From: Pseudomonas sp. JUb42
GTDB lineage: Bacteria > Pseudomonadota > Gammaproteobacteria > Pseudomonadales > Pseudomonadaceae
Direction of reading: 5' to 3'
Length of the DNA stretch: 64,000 bases
Assembly: GCF_024807945.1 (NCBI RefSeq)
Contig: NZ_JANUFD010000012.1
Coordinates: forward strand, 62,001 to 126,000
In this document: one piece after another, positions 33,155 through 41,956 of the stretch
Layout: the number at the start of each line of letters is the position of its first letter
How positions within the stretch are numbered: the first letter of the stretch is position 1
The notes under the pieces: model-generated
The model's database searches: none
What the model was told of the DNA's origin: nothing
The model's input: the letters and a program-made list of their open reading frames with translations, nothing else
Translations under genes and position numbers: made by a program

Positions 33155-35077
33155 ATGCCAACTATTACTCTTCCCGACGGCAGTCAGCGTTCGTTCGATC
33201 ATTCTGTATCCGTAGCCGATGTTGCGCTTTCCATTGGCGCAGGCCTGGCCAAGGCGACCATCGCCGGCAAGGTCAACGGCCAACTGGTCGACGCCAGCGA
33301 CATGATCGATGGCGACGCAACCCTGCAAATCATCACCTCCAAGGATCAGGAAGGACTGGAAATCATCCGTCACTCCTGCGCTCACCTGGTAGGTCACGCC
33401 GTCAAGCAACTGTACCCGACTGCGAAAATGGTCATCGGTCCGGTGATCGACGAAGGTTTTTACTACGACATCGCCTATGAGCGTCCTTTTACTCCGGACG
33501 ACCTGGCTGCGATCGAACAGCGCATGCAGCAGCTGATCGAGAAAGATTACGACGTGATCAAGAAAGTCACGCCGCGCGCCGAAGTGATCGAGGTGTTCAC
33601 CGCCCGTCACGAGGACTACAAGCTGCGCCTCGTCGAAGACATGCCCGATCAGCAAACCATGGGCCTGTACTATCACGAAGAATATGTCGACATGTGCCGC
33701 GGTCCGCACGTGCCGAATACCCGTTTCCTGAAATCGTTCAAGCTGACCAAGCTGTCCGGTGCCTACTGGCGCGGCGATGCGAAGAACGAACAGCTGCAGC
33801 GTGTCTACGGCACCGCCTGGGCTGACAAGAAACAACTGGCTGCCTACATCCAGCGTATCGAAGAAGCTGAAAAGCGCGACCATCGCAAGATCGGCAAGCG
33901 CCTGGGTCTGTTTCATACCCAGGAAGAAGCGCCGGGTATGGTGTTCTGGCACCCACAGGGCTGGACCCTGTATCAGGTGCTCGAGCAGTACATGCGCAAG
34001 GTTCAGCGCGAAAACGGCTATCTGGAAATCAAGACGCCGCAAGTGGTTGACCGTTCGCTCTGGGAGAAGTCCGGGCACTGGGCCAACTACGCCGAGAACA
34101 TGTTCACCACGCAGTCCGAAAACCGCGACTACGCCATCAAGCCGATGAACTGCCCTTGCCATGTGCAGGTGTTCAATCAGGGCCTGAAGAGCTACCGCGA
34201 GCTGCCTTTGCGTCTGGCCGAGTTCGGTGCCTGCCACCGTAACGAGCCGTCGGGTGCGTTGCACGGCATCATGCGTGTGCGTGGCTTTACTCAGGACGAC
34301 GCGCACATCTTCTGCACTGAAGAGCAGATGCAGAGCGAGTCGGCAGCTTTCATCAAGCTGACTCTGGATGTGTACGCAGATTTCGGCTTCAAGGATATCG
34401 AGCTCAAGCTGTCGACTCGTCCTGAGAAACGCGTGGGTTCCGACGAGCTGTGGGATCGCGCCGAGGCTGCTCTGGCATCTGCGCTGGATAGCGCCGGTCT
34501 GCCTTATCAGCTGCAACCGGGCGAGGGCGCTTTCTACGGTCCGAAAATCGAGTTTTCGCTGAAGGATTGTCTGGGTCGTGTCTGGCAGTGCGGTACCCTG
34601 CAGCTCGATTTCAACCTGCCGATCCGTTTGAGCGCCGAGTATGTTTCGGAAGATAACGGTCGTAAGCATCCGGTCATGTTGCACCGTGCAATTCTCGGTT
34701 CCTTCGAGCGTTTCATCGGGATTTTGATCGAGCACTACGAAGGTGCGTTCCCGGCCTGGCTGGCGCCTACGCAGGCAGTGATCATGAATATCACTGATAA
34801 ACAGGCAGATTTTGCCCTTGACGTAGAAAAAACTCTGTCGGAAAGCGGATTTCGTGCCAAGTCCGACTTGAGAAATGAAAAGATCGGCTTTAAAATCCGC
34901 GAGCATACTTTGCTCAAGGTTCCCTATCTCCTCGTTATCGGAGATCGGGAGGTTGAAACGCAAACTGTCGCTGTGCGTACTCGTGAAGGCGCTGACCTTG
35001 GCTCGATGCCGGTCGCCCAATTCGCTGAGTTCCTCGCTCAAGCGGTTTCCCGGCGTGGTCGCCAAGATTCGGAGTAA
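33155..35077 (+). CDS. thrS: Threonyl-tRNA synthetase
   Basis: 640 residues. N-terminal TGS domain (MPTITLPDGSQRSFDHSVSV), editing domain with HSCAHLVGHAVKQLYP and the metal-site motif DMCRGPHVPNTRFLK, class II catalytic core (KPMNCPCHVQVFNQGLKSYR with the zinc Cys, RLAEFGACHRNEPSGALHGI, MLHRAILGSFERFIGILIEH) and a C-terminal anticodon domain. ATG at 33155 follows GGAGAGGAGG. First gene of the translation block; its stop overlaps the ATT start of infC. Confidence 0.97.
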   Translation: MPTITLPDGSQRSFDHSVSVADVALSIGAGLAKATIAGKVNGQLVDASDMIDGDATLQIITSKDQEGLEIIRHSCAHLVGHAVKQLYPTAKMVIGPVIDEGFYYDIAYERPFTPDDLAAIEQRMQQLIEKDYDVIKKVTPRAEVIEVFTARHEDYKLRLVEDMPDQQTMGLYYHEEYVDMCRGPHVPNTRFLKSFKLTKLSGAYWRGDAKNEQLQRVYGTAWADKKQLAAYIQRIEEAEKRDHRKIGKRLGLFHTQEEAPGMVFWHPQGWTLYQVLEQYMRKVQRENGYLEIKTPQVVDRSLWEKSGHWANYAENMFTTQSENRDYAIKPMNCPCHVQVFNQGLKSYRELPLRLAEFGACHRNEPSGALHGIMRVRGFTQDDAHIFCTEEQMQSESAAFIKLTLDVYADFGFKDIELKLSTRPEKRVGSDELWDRAEAALASALDSAGLPYQLQPGEGAFYGPKIEFSLKDCLGRVWQCGTLQLDFNLPIRLSAEYVSEDNGRKHPVMLHRAILGSFERFIGILIEHYEGAFPAWLAPTQAVIMNITDKQADFALDVEKTLSESGFRAKSDLRNEKIGFKIREHTLLKVPYLLVIGDREVETQTVAVRTREGADLGSMPVAQFAEFLAQAVSRRGRQDSE

Positions 35078-35628
35078 TTATTATTAAGCGTGAAATGAGA
35101 CAAGATAAACGAGCTGCACCGAAGGCCCCGATCAACGAGAATATCTCGGCACGCGAGGTTCGGTTAATTGGCGCTGACGGCGAGCAGATTGGCATCGTCT
35201 CGATTGATGAAGCGCTTCGTATTGCTGAAGAAGCCAAGCTCGACCTGGTAGAAATCTCTGCCGATGCAATCCCGCCAGTCTGTCGTGTGATGGACTACGG
35301 TAAATCGATCTTCGAGAAGAAGAAACAGATTGCTGCGGCAAAGAAAAACCAGAAGCAGATTCAGGTAAAAGAAATCAAGTTTCGTCCAGGGACGGAGGAA
35401 GGGGATTACCAGGTAAAACTACGCAACCTGGTACGTTTCCTGAGTGACGGGGACAGGGCCAAGATCTCGTTGAGATTTCGCGGTCGTGAGATGGCCCACC
35501 AGGAGCTGGGTATGGAACTGTTGAAGCGGGTTGAAGGTGACCTGCTCGAATACGGGACCGTCGAACAGCATCCTAAGATGGAAGGACGCCAGCTGATTAT
35601 GGTCATCGCCCCGAAAAAGAAGAAATAA
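35077..35628 (+). CDS. infC: Translation initiation factor IF-3
   Basis: Prevents premature 50S joining and checks the start codon. INENISAREVRLIGADGEQI then LDLVEISADAIPPVCRVMDY is the N domain; a Lys-rich linker; then IKFRPGTEEGDYQVKLRNLV and KMEGRQLIMVIAPKKKK. Three consecutive ATT codons (35077-35085) precede the first ATG at 35095 in frame, and GGAG at 35071-35074 is at the right distance only for an ATT start. The rare ATT start allows IF-3 to repress itself, as known in E. coli. Exact choice among the three ATT codons is open. Confidence 0.93.
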   Translation: MIIKREMRQDKRAAPKAPINENISAREVRLIGADGEQIGIVSIDEALRIAEEAKLDLVEISADAIPPVCRVMDYGKSIFEKKKQIAAAKKNQKQIQVKEIKFRPGTEEGDYQVKLRNLVRFLSDGDRAKISLRFRGREMAHQELGMELLKRVEGDLLEYGTVEQHPKMEGRQLIMVIAPKKKK

Positions 35629-35688
35629 CCACCAGGGCACGGCAGGCCTTGCGGTTATGTTTATCAACTGAATGCGGAGTATCCGAAC

Positions 35689-35883
35689 ATGCCAAAGATG
35701 AAGACTAAAAGTGGTGCAGCTAAGCGGTTTCTGAAAACCGCTAACGGCATCAAGCACAAGCACGCTTTCAAGAGCCACATCCTGACCAAAATGTCGACCA
35801 AGCGTAAGCGTCAACTGCGCGGTAGCAGCTTGCTGCATCCGTCTGACGTGGCAAAAGTCGAGCGCATGCTGCGCCTTCGTTAA
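35689..35883 (+). CDS. rpmI: 50S ribosomal protein L35
   Basis: 64 residues, highly basic: PKMKTKSGAAKRFLKTANGI, KRKRQLRGSSLLHPSDVAKV and ERMLRLR. Follows infC by 60 bases in the usual infC-rpmI-rplT order. Start site GCGGAG. Confidence 0.97.
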   Translation: MPKMKTKSGAAKRFLKTANGIKHKHAFKSHILTKMSTKRKRQLRGSSLLHPSDVAKVERMLRLR

Positions 35884-35911
35884 TTTTGATCAAGAATAGA
35901 GGAAGTAACTC

Positions 35912-36268
35912 ATGGCTCGTGTAAAGCGTGGCGTCATTGCCCGTAAGCGTCACAAAAAAATTCTGAAACTTGCTAAAGGCTACTACGGCGCGCGTTCACG
36001 CGTATTCCGTGTTGCCAAGCAAGCGGTAATCAAGGCAGGCCAATACGCCTACCGTGACCGTCGTCAGAAAAAACGTCAGTTCCGCGCTCTGTGGATCGCT
36101 CGTATCAACGCTGGTGCGCGTATCAACGGTCTGTCCTACAGCCGTTTCATCGCTGGCCTGAAAAAAGCGTCGATCGAAATCGACCGTAAGGTTCTGGCTG
36201 ATCTGGCAGTGAACGAAAAAGCGGCGTTTGCTGCGATTGTCGAGAAAGCTAAAGCCACCTTGGCTTAA
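35912..36268 (+). CDS. rplT: 50S ribosomal protein L20
   Basis: 118 residues: MARVKRGVIARKRHKKILKL, GARSRVFRVAKQAVIKAGQY and ARINGLSYSRFIAGLKKASI. Assembly protein that in relatives also represses its own operon. A hairpin set follows the stop before pheS. Confidence 0.97.
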   Translation: MARVKRGVIARKRHKKILKLAKGYYGARSRVFRVAKQAVIKAGQYAYRDRRQKKRQFRALWIARINAGARINGLSYSRFIAGLKKASIEIDRKVLADLAVNEKAAFAAIVEKAKATLA

Positions 36269-36283
36269 GTCCCCGACAATCAT

Positions 36284-36351
36284 CGCTCCCCACGGGGAGC
36301 GGTGCTAAACGTCATAAATAGGGGAAGAGCCTTTTAAGCTCTTCCCCTATT
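36284..36351 (+). terminator. Tandem hairpins between rplT and pheS
   Basis: A short stem CGCTCCCC/GGGGAGCG at 36284-36301, then a 14-bp perfect stem AATAGGGGAAGAGC/GCTCTTCCCCTATT with an A/T-rich loop at 36317-36351. Acts as terminator or attenuator before pheST. No leader peptide with Phe codons is visible here, unlike enterobacterial pheM. Confidence 0.8.
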
Positions 36352-36370
36352 TCGTATCTGGAGTCTGTAC

Positions 36371-37387
36371 ATGGAAAACCTGGACGCGCTGGTCTCTCAA
36401 GCACTTGAGGCTGTGCAAAGCGCCGAAGACATCAATGCCCTGGAGCAAATCCGGGTTCACTATCTCGGCAAGAAAGGCGAGTTGACTCAGGTGATGAAGA
36501 CCCTGGGCAATCTGCCGGCTGAAGAGCGTCCGCAAATCGGTGCGCTGATCAACGAAGCCAAGGAGCGTGTCACAGAGGTTCTCAATACGCGTAAAGCGGC
36601 TTTCGAAGAGGCAGAACTGACTGCAAAGCTCTCGGCCGAACGTATTGACGTGACCCTGCCGGGACGTGGCCAGGCTTCTGGCGGTCTGCATCCGATTACC
36701 CGGACTCTGGAACGTATCGAACAATTCTTCACCCACATCGGCTACGGCATCGCCGAAGGCCCTGAGGTCGAAGACGATTACCATAACTTCGAAGCGCTCA
36801 ACATCCCGGGCCACCACCCAGCCCGTTCGATGCATGACACCTTCTATTTCAACGCAAACATGCTGCTGCGCACTCATACCTCGCCGGTACAGGTCCGCAC
36901 CATGGAAGCGAACAAGCCGCCGATCCGCATCGTCTGCCCAGGCCGTGTGTACCGTAGCGACTCGGATATCACCCACTCGCCGATGTTCCACCAGATCGAA
37001 GGTCTGTTGGTTGATCGCGATATCAACTTCGCCGACCTCAAAGGCACCATCGAAGAGTTCCTGCGGGTGTTCTTCGAGAAAGAACTGGCCGTGCGTTTCC
37101 GTCCTTCGTACTTCCCGTTCACCGAGCCATCCGCTGAAGTCGACATGGAATGCGTGATGTGTAGCGGCAAGGGCTGTCGTGTCTGCAAGCAGACCGGCTG
37201 GCTGGAAGTCATGGGCTGCGGCATGGTGCACCCGAACGTACTGCGCATGTCCGGCATCGACCCTGAAGAGTTCCAGGGCTTTGCATTCGGCATGGGCGTG
37301 GAGCGTCTGGCCATGCTGCGTTACGGCGTCAATGACTTGCGCCTGTTCTTCGACAACGACTTGCGGTTCCTCGCGCAATTTCGCTAG
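36371..37387 (+). CDS. pheS: Phenylalanyl-tRNA synthetase alpha subunit
   Basis: 338 residues. N-terminal coiled-coil arm (about 1-85), then the class II core: LHPITRTLERIEQFFTHIGY, HHPARSMHDTFYF, VYRSDSDITHSPMFHQIEGL, SYFPFTEPSAEVDMECVMCS and the motif 3 region FAFGMGVERLAMLRYGVNDL. Forms a heterotetramer with PheT, encoded 36 bases downstream. Confidence 0.97.
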   Translation: MENLDALVSQALEAVQSAEDINALEQIRVHYLGKKGELTQVMKTLGNLPAEERPQIGALINEAKERVTEVLNTRKAAFEEAELTAKLSAERIDVTLPGRGQASGGLHPITRTLERIEQFFTHIGYGIAEGPEVEDDYHNFEALNIPGHHPARSMHDTFYFNANMLLRTHTSPVQVRTMEANKPPIRIVCPGRVYRSDSDITHSPMFHQIEGLLVDRDINFADLKGTIEEFLRVFFEKELAVRFRPSYFPFTEPSAEVDMECVMCSGKGCRVCKQTGWLEVMGCGMVHPNVLRMSGIDPEEFQGFAFGMGVERLAMLRYGVNDLRLFFDNDLRFLAQFR

Positions 37388-37423
37388 GTCGCCCGTCGAT
37401 AACGAAACTTTCAGGAGAGCAGG

Positions 37424-39802
37424 ATGAAATTCAGTGAACAATGGCTGCGCGGCTGGGTAAGCCCGCAGGTTTCCCGAGACGAGTTGGTTGCTCGTCTGTC
37501 GATGGCCGGTCTTGAGGTTGACAGCGTGACGCTGGCCGCCGGCGTCTTCAGCGGTGTGGTTGTCGGCGAAGTGCTGAGCACCGAACAACACCCTGATGCT
37601 GACAAGCTGCGTGTTTGTCAGGTCAGCAATGGTAGCGAGACCTTCCAGGTTGTCTGTGGCGCGCCTAATGTGCGCCCAGGCCTGAAGATTCCGTTCGCCA
37701 TGATCGGTGCTGAGCTGCCGGGCGACTTCAAGATCAAGAAAGCCAAGTTGCGCGGTGTCGAGTCCAACGGCATGCTGTGCTCCCAGTCCGAGCTGCAAGT
37801 GGGCGAGGGCAACGACGGCTTGATGGAGCTGCCGGCTGACGCGCCGGTGGGCCAGGATTTCCGGGTTTACCTGGAGCTGGACGATGCCAGCATCGAAGTC
37901 GACCTGACACCGAACCGTGGCGACTGCCTGTCGGTGGCCGGCTTGGCCCGTGAAGTCGGCGCGCTGTACGACGCCAAGGTTACACGCCCGCAGATCGCTG
38001 CTGTGCCCGTGACTCACGACGAAGTGCGTTCGGTTGAGGTGCTGGCGCCCAAGGCTTGCCCGCGCTATCTGGGCCGGGTGATCCGCAACGTCGACCTGTC
38101 GCGGCCGACGCCGCTGTGGATGGTCGAGCGTCTGCGTCGTTCCGAAGTGCGCAGCATCGACGCTGCCGTCGACATCACCAACTACGTCATGCTCGAACTG
38201 GGTCAGCCGCTGCACGCGTTCGACCTGGCCGAGATCAATGGCGGCATTCGTGTGCGCATGGCGCAAGAGGGCGAGAAGCTGGTGCTGCTGGACGGCCAGG
38301 AAGTCAGCCTGCGCGCCGATACCCTGGTTATCGCCGACCACCAACGTGCCCTGGCCATCGCCGGTGTCATGGGTGGCGAGCACAGCGGTGTTTCCAGTAC
38401 GACGCGTGACATTTTCCTGGAAAGCGCCTTCTTCGATCAGATCGCTGTCGCGGGCAAGGCCCGTTCCTACGGCCTACACACCGATGCCTCGCACCGCTAC
38501 GAGCGTGGCGTTGACTGGCAGCTGGCTCGCGAAGCCATGGAGCGCGCGACTGGCCTGCTGCTGGAAATCACTGGCGGTGAAGCCGGTCCGGTTATCGAAA
38601 CCGTCAGCGAGCAGGATCTGCCCTCCATTGCGCCAGTGACCCTGCGCGCCGAGCGTATCGAGCAAATGCTCGGCATGCAGATGGATGCCGCCGAAATCGA
38701 GCGCCTGCTGTCCGCCCTCGGCCTGACCATTTCCAGCGAAACCGCCGGACAATGGCGTGTCGAAGTACCAAGCCATCGTTTCGATATCTCGCTTGAAGTC
38801 GACCTGATCGAAGAGCTGGCCCGTCTGTATGGCTACAACCGCCTGCCGGTTCGTTACCCGCAAGCGCGTCTGGCGCCACAGGCCAACGCCGAATCCAGGG
38901 CTGGTTTACCTGCGCTGCGTCGCCTGCTGGTCGCCCGTGGCTATCAGGAAGCTATCACCTATAGCTTCATCGATCCGAAGTGGTTTGAGCTGTTCAACCC
39001 GGGCGTCGCGCCGCTGCTGCTGGCCAACCCGATCTCCAACGACATGGCGGCCATGCGTTCGTCGCTGTGGCCGGGCCTGGTCAAGGCGCTGCAACACAAC
39101 CTCAACCGTCAGCAGGATCGTATTCGCCTGTTCGAAAGCGGCCTGCGTTTCGTCGGCCAACTGGACGGCTTGAAGCAAGAGCCGATGCTGGCGGGCGTCA
39201 TCTGCGGCAGCCGTCTGCCGGAAGGCTGGGCGCAAGGTCGTGATGCTGTCGATTTCTTCGACATCAAGGCTGACGTCGAAGCGGTATTGGGCTTTTCCGG
39301 TGCGCTGGATGAATTCACGTTCACCCCAGGCCAGCACCCAGCCCTGCACCCGGGCCAGACGGCGCGCATTGAGCGCGATGGTCGCGAAGTCGGTTACCTC
39401 GGAGCCTTGCACCCTGAGCTGGTGAAGAGCCTCGGGCTTGATCGTGCGGTCTTCGTTTTCGAACTGATCCTGGACGAAGTTGTTACAGGACGTTTGCCGA
39501 AATTCCACGAGCTGTCGCGCTTCCCTGAAGTGCGCCGCGACCTGGCATTGCTGGCTGATCTGGACGTTCCAGCAAGCTCGGTTCTTGACGTTATTCGCGA
39601 AAATGCCGGGGAGTGGCTCACGGACCTCAGGTTATTTGACGTTTATCAGGGTAAAGGTATTGATCCGCATAGAAAAAGCCTTGCAGTTGGCTTGACCTGG
39701 CAACATCCTTCGCGCACTCTTAATGACGATGAGGTCAATGCGACTACGCATGCGATCCTCACCTCACTCGAGGAAAGATTAAACGCCACGTTAAGGAAGT
39801 AG
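37424..39802 (+). CDS. pheT: Phenylalanyl-tRNA synthetase beta subunit
   Basis: 792 residues. tRNA-binding OB domain near the start (LSTEQHPDADKLRVCQVSNG), B3/B4 editing region (ESAFFDQIAVAGKARSYGLH, TDASHRYERGVDWQLA), DNA-binding-like B5 domain, catalytic-like core and C-terminal anticodon domain (KFHELSRFPEVRRDLALLAD). Ends 3 bases before the ihfA start, the standard pheST-ihfA linkage. Confidence 0.97.
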   Translation: MKFSEQWLRGWVSPQVSRDELVARLSMAGLEVDSVTLAAGVFSGVVVGEVLSTEQHPDADKLRVCQVSNGSETFQVVCGAPNVRPGLKIPFAMIGAELPGDFKIKKAKLRGVESNGMLCSQSELQVGEGNDGLMELPADAPVGQDFRVYLELDDASIEVDLTPNRGDCLSVAGLAREVGALYDAKVTRPQIAAVPVTHDEVRSVEVLAPKACPRYLGRVIRNVDLSRPTPLWMVERLRRSEVRSIDAAVDITNYVMLELGQPLHAFDLAEINGGIRVRMAQEGEKLVLLDGQEVSLRADTLVIADHQRALAIAGVMGGEHSGVSSTTRDIFLESAFFDQIAVAGKARSYGLHTDASHRYERGVDWQLAREAMERATGLLLEITGGEAGPVIETVSEQDLPSIAPVTLRAERIEQMLGMQMDAAEIERLLSALGLTISSETAGQWRVEVPSHRFDISLEVDLIEELARLYGYNRLPVRYPQARLAPQANAESRAGLPALRRLLVARGYQEAITYSFIDPKWFELFNPGVAPLLLANPISNDMAAMRSSLWPGLVKALQHNLNRQQDRIRLFESGLRFVGQLDGLKQEPMLAGVICGSRLPEGWAQGRDAVDFFDIKADVEAVLGFSGALDEFTFTPGQHPALHPGQTARIERDGREVGYLGALHPELVKSLGLDRAVFVFELILDEVVTGRLPKFHELSRFPEVRRDLALLADLDVPASSVLDVIRENAGEWLTDLRLFDVYQGKGIDPHRKSLAVGLTWQHPSRTLNDDEVNATTHAILTSLEERLNATLRK

Positions 39803-39805
39803 CGT

Positions 39806-40108
39806 ATGGGGGCTCTGACGAAAGCTGAGATGGCCGAACGTCTGTACGAAGAGCTAGGCCTGAATAAACGAGAAGCCAAGGAATTGGTAGAGCTGTTCTT
39901 TGAAGAGATCAGGCATGCTCTGGAGGATAACGAGCAGGTCAAATTGTCCGGTTTCGGCAATTTCGACTTGCGCGATAAACGCCAGCGGCCTGGTCGCAAT
40001 CCAAAGACGGGGGAAGAAATTCCCATCACCGCTCGCCGTGTGGTCACCTTTCGCCCAGGGCAGAAACTGAAAGCCCGAGTTGAGGCTTATGCTGGAACCA
40101 AGTCATAA
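39806..40108 (+). CDS. ihfA: Integration host factor alpha subunit
   Basis: 100 residues. MGALTKAEMAERLYEELGLN, then FGNFDLRDKRQRPGRNPKTG with the minor-groove Pro arm (RPGRNP) and RRVVTFRPGQKLKARVEAY. DNA-bending nucleoid protein. Its 3' end overlaps the start of the MerR-type gene by 20 bases. Confidence 0.97.
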   Translation: MGALTKAEMAERLYEELGLNKREAKELVELFFEEIRHALEDNEQVKLSGFGNFDLRDKRQRPGRNPKTGEEIPITARRVVTFRPGQKLKARVEAYAGTKS

Positions 40109-40445
40109 CGACGAGCTACCGCCCATTCCCGGTAAACGCTACTTCACCATTGGTGAAGTCAGCGAGCTGTGTGCCGTAAAGCCACACGTGCTACGTTACT
40201 GGGAGCAGGAGTTCCCCCAGCTCAACCCGGTCAAGCGCCGCGGAAACCGCCGGTATTATCAGCGCCAGGATGTGCTGATGATCCGGCAGATCCGTACCTT
40301 GCTCTACGACCAAGGCTTCACCATCGGCGGTGCGCGTCTGCGCCTGTCCAGCGACGAGGTCAAGGACGATACCCTGCAATACAAGCAACTGATCCGGCAG
40401 ATGATCGCCGAACTGGAAGACGTTTTGGTGCTGCTGCGTACATAA
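40089..40445 (+). CDS. MerR-family transcriptional regulator
   Basis: 118 residues. ATG at 40089, inside the ihfA end. MerR winged helix: KRYFTIGEVSELCAVKPHVL, RYWEQEFPQLNPVKRRGNRR and YYQRQDVLMIRQIRTLLYDQ, then a dimer helix QYKQLIRQMIAELEDVLVLL. No metal-binding Cys are seen, so it is not a metal sensor. This ihfA-merR-tRNA-Pro order is common in Pseudomonas. Confidence 0.93.
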   Translation: MLEPSHNDELPPIPGKRYFTIGEVSELCAVKPHVLRYWEQEFPQLNPVKRRGNRRYYQRQDVLMIRQIRTLLYDQGFTIGGARLRLSSDEVKDDTLQYKQLIRQMIAELEDVLVLLRT

Positions 40446-40536
40446 CGCAAACGAAATCAGATACTTCCAAAATTCAAAAGCTTAGGGTATATTCCTGATC
40501 GTTTTCGCAGCAAGCGTCAACAGATTCACGCCTAGT

Positions 40537-40613
40537 CGGGGCGTAGCGCAGTCCGGTAGCGCACTAGCATGGGGTGCTAGGGGTCGAGTGTTCGAATCAC
40601 TCCGTCCCGACCA
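40537..40613 (+). tRNA. tRNA-Pro (anticodon GGG)
   Basis: 77 bases including the encoded CCA. Acceptor CGGGGCG/CGTCCCG, D-arm GCGCAGTCCGGTAGCGC, anticodon arm CTAGC-ATGGGGT-GCTAG with GGG at the anticodon position, and T-arm with TTCGAATC. The gene marks the edge between conserved chromosome and the accessory region. Confidence 0.96.
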
Positions 40614-40641
40614 TATATTTCTGAGTAAAATCAGACAGTTA

Positions 40642-40667
40642 AGCCGATCATCAAGGTCGGCTTTTTT
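40642..40667 (+). terminator. Terminator after tRNA-Pro
   Basis: AGCCGA/TCGGCT stem followed by TTTTTT. Confidence 0.85.
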
Positions 40668-40691
40668 GTGCGTGAAATTTTTGATCGAAAT

Positions 40692-40727
40692 TAGGGCACA
40701 TATAGGGCACATTGCTTTAGGGCACAT
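40692..40727 (+). repeat. Three direct repeats TAGGGCACAT
   Basis: Copies at 40692, 40703 and 40718, spaced 11 and 15 bases, 80 bases beyond the tRNA end. Short repeats of this kind beside a tRNA target are typical integrase arm-binding sites. No integrase gene is present. The rest of 40728-40969 holds nothing I can identify. Confidence 0.6.
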
Positions 40728-40969
40728 TCGCAAGGCGGAAAAACTGGTTTGTCACTGCTCCCGACCTGTCACGCCCTGATTGGTCAACCCTAGGCCAAGC
40801 CAAAAATCGGGAAGTCGCTGGTAGCAGACCTTTCATCCGTTCAAAAGGCTATCAATGGGGCGCGATGATTCGATATGAATCCATGCCGGATGAGCGCCTT
40901 CTTTTCTGACGCGTCATCCCTCCCGGCACCCTTGCGGTACCCGCTGGGCTTTTCAGCCTCGGTGAACAG

Positions 40970-41956
40970 TTAGAACGGGATTGCTTCGTCGAACGGATCG
41001 TACGACTTATGCGGCACTCTGGGGACGATGAGAGGGGACACGACGAAAAGGTTGACGATGTCCTCTCTGTCCATAAAAAGAATTTGGCTGCGCTTGGACT
41101 GGTCTAGCTTATTGCCGATCCAGTTGCGAGCCGATTTGGTGATCTCACCACCCGCAACGATGAAGGCGTGATCGACGAGTACTCTTCTGTTGAGCTCGGA
41201 ATCGAAGATTTCATGGCCCAGCATCATCAGCACCTGGTTGTGGATCTCTGCAACATTTGCCTGGCCGCCTTTGCTCACACTTGATGCATCCAGCTTGCCC
41301 TTCTTCACCTGAATCCCGAAATACAATACATGCTGGGTGGGAAGGACGAACTTCATCCAGATGTCTTTTCCGTACTCCAAGGCCTTGTCTTTGTGGCCTG
41401 CTGAGGTGATCCGGGCGAAGCCAAGTTGACGGAGTAGTGGGAGCAGGGCAACCTCAATCAGCTCATCCTCGGAGCACTGGTCAAGGTACTCAACCAGTCG
41501 GGCTTTCTTCTCGGTCTCTGCAGCCGTGAGAGGGCGGTGGGGGTTCGCTGATGCGCTTGCAACTGCGCCAGTACCGATATGCCTGAGGTAGCACTGGTCG
41601 TCATCAGCATAAAACGCTTCAAACCCTTCGCGCTTGATCGCACCATTCAGGGCCTTGAGCGCCAACAGCCGGGGAGTGGTTTCGTTAAAGGCATCCTCGC
41701 TGTCCATGAGCACCCGAATCACCCTAAGCATGGCGTCCGAGGGCATTTGGGATTTCGCCGAGGGAAAGTCGAGGATCTTTTGCAGCACGTCTGCAACCCA
41801 GAATCGACGCGTAGTGCCGTCATGGACGAAATCGGTGTCGGCATCCCTGAAGAAGCGTGTCAGCCTAGGGCCGCTCAAGTATTGAAAATACTCCTTAGTG
41901 TTTTCGCCACAGATCATGTCTGCAAGCTGCTCCAAGGTTCGTGCTTTCCATTTCAT
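40970..41956 (-). CDS. Restriction-endonuclease-like protein
   Basis: About 328 residues from ATG at 41956 (MKWKARTLEQLADMICGENT). The N-terminal half (about 1-110) has TTRRFWVADVLQKIL, a pattern of helical domains in defence proteins. The C-terminal half looks like an Mrr-type PD-(D/E)xK nuclease: LLPLLRQLGFARITSAG, EYGKDIWMKF (Asp), YFGIQVKKGKLDAS (Gln-x-Lys), then AFIVAGGEITKSARNWIGNK and LFMDREDIVNLFV. Probably a DNA-targeting defence effector; the family name is uncertain and activity is untested. Confidence 0.65.
   Translation of the reverse strand: MKWKARTLEQLADMICGENTKEYFQYLSGPRLTRFFRDADTDFVHDGTTRRFWVADVLQKILDFPSAKSQMPSDAMLRVIRVLMDSEDAFNETTPRLLALKALNGAIKREGFEAFYADDDQCYLRHIGTGAVASASANPHRPLTAAETEKKARLVEYLDQCSEDELIEVALLPLLRQLGFARITSAGHKDKALEYGKDIWMKFVLPTQHVLYFGIQVKKGKLDASSVSKGGQANVAEIHNQVLMMLGHEIFDSELNRRVLVDHAFIVAGGEITKSARNWIGNKLDQSKRSQILFMDREDIVNLFVVSPLIVPRVPHKSYDPFDEAIPF

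Noticed and set aside
33101..35065. Long open frame antisense to thrS
   Set aside because: Shadow of a highly conserved gene; same reasoning applies to 36347-38383 opposite pheS/pheT.
36269..36370. A pheM-like leader peptide for pheST attenuation
   Set aside because: No short ORF with Phe codons is present; only hairpins are seen.
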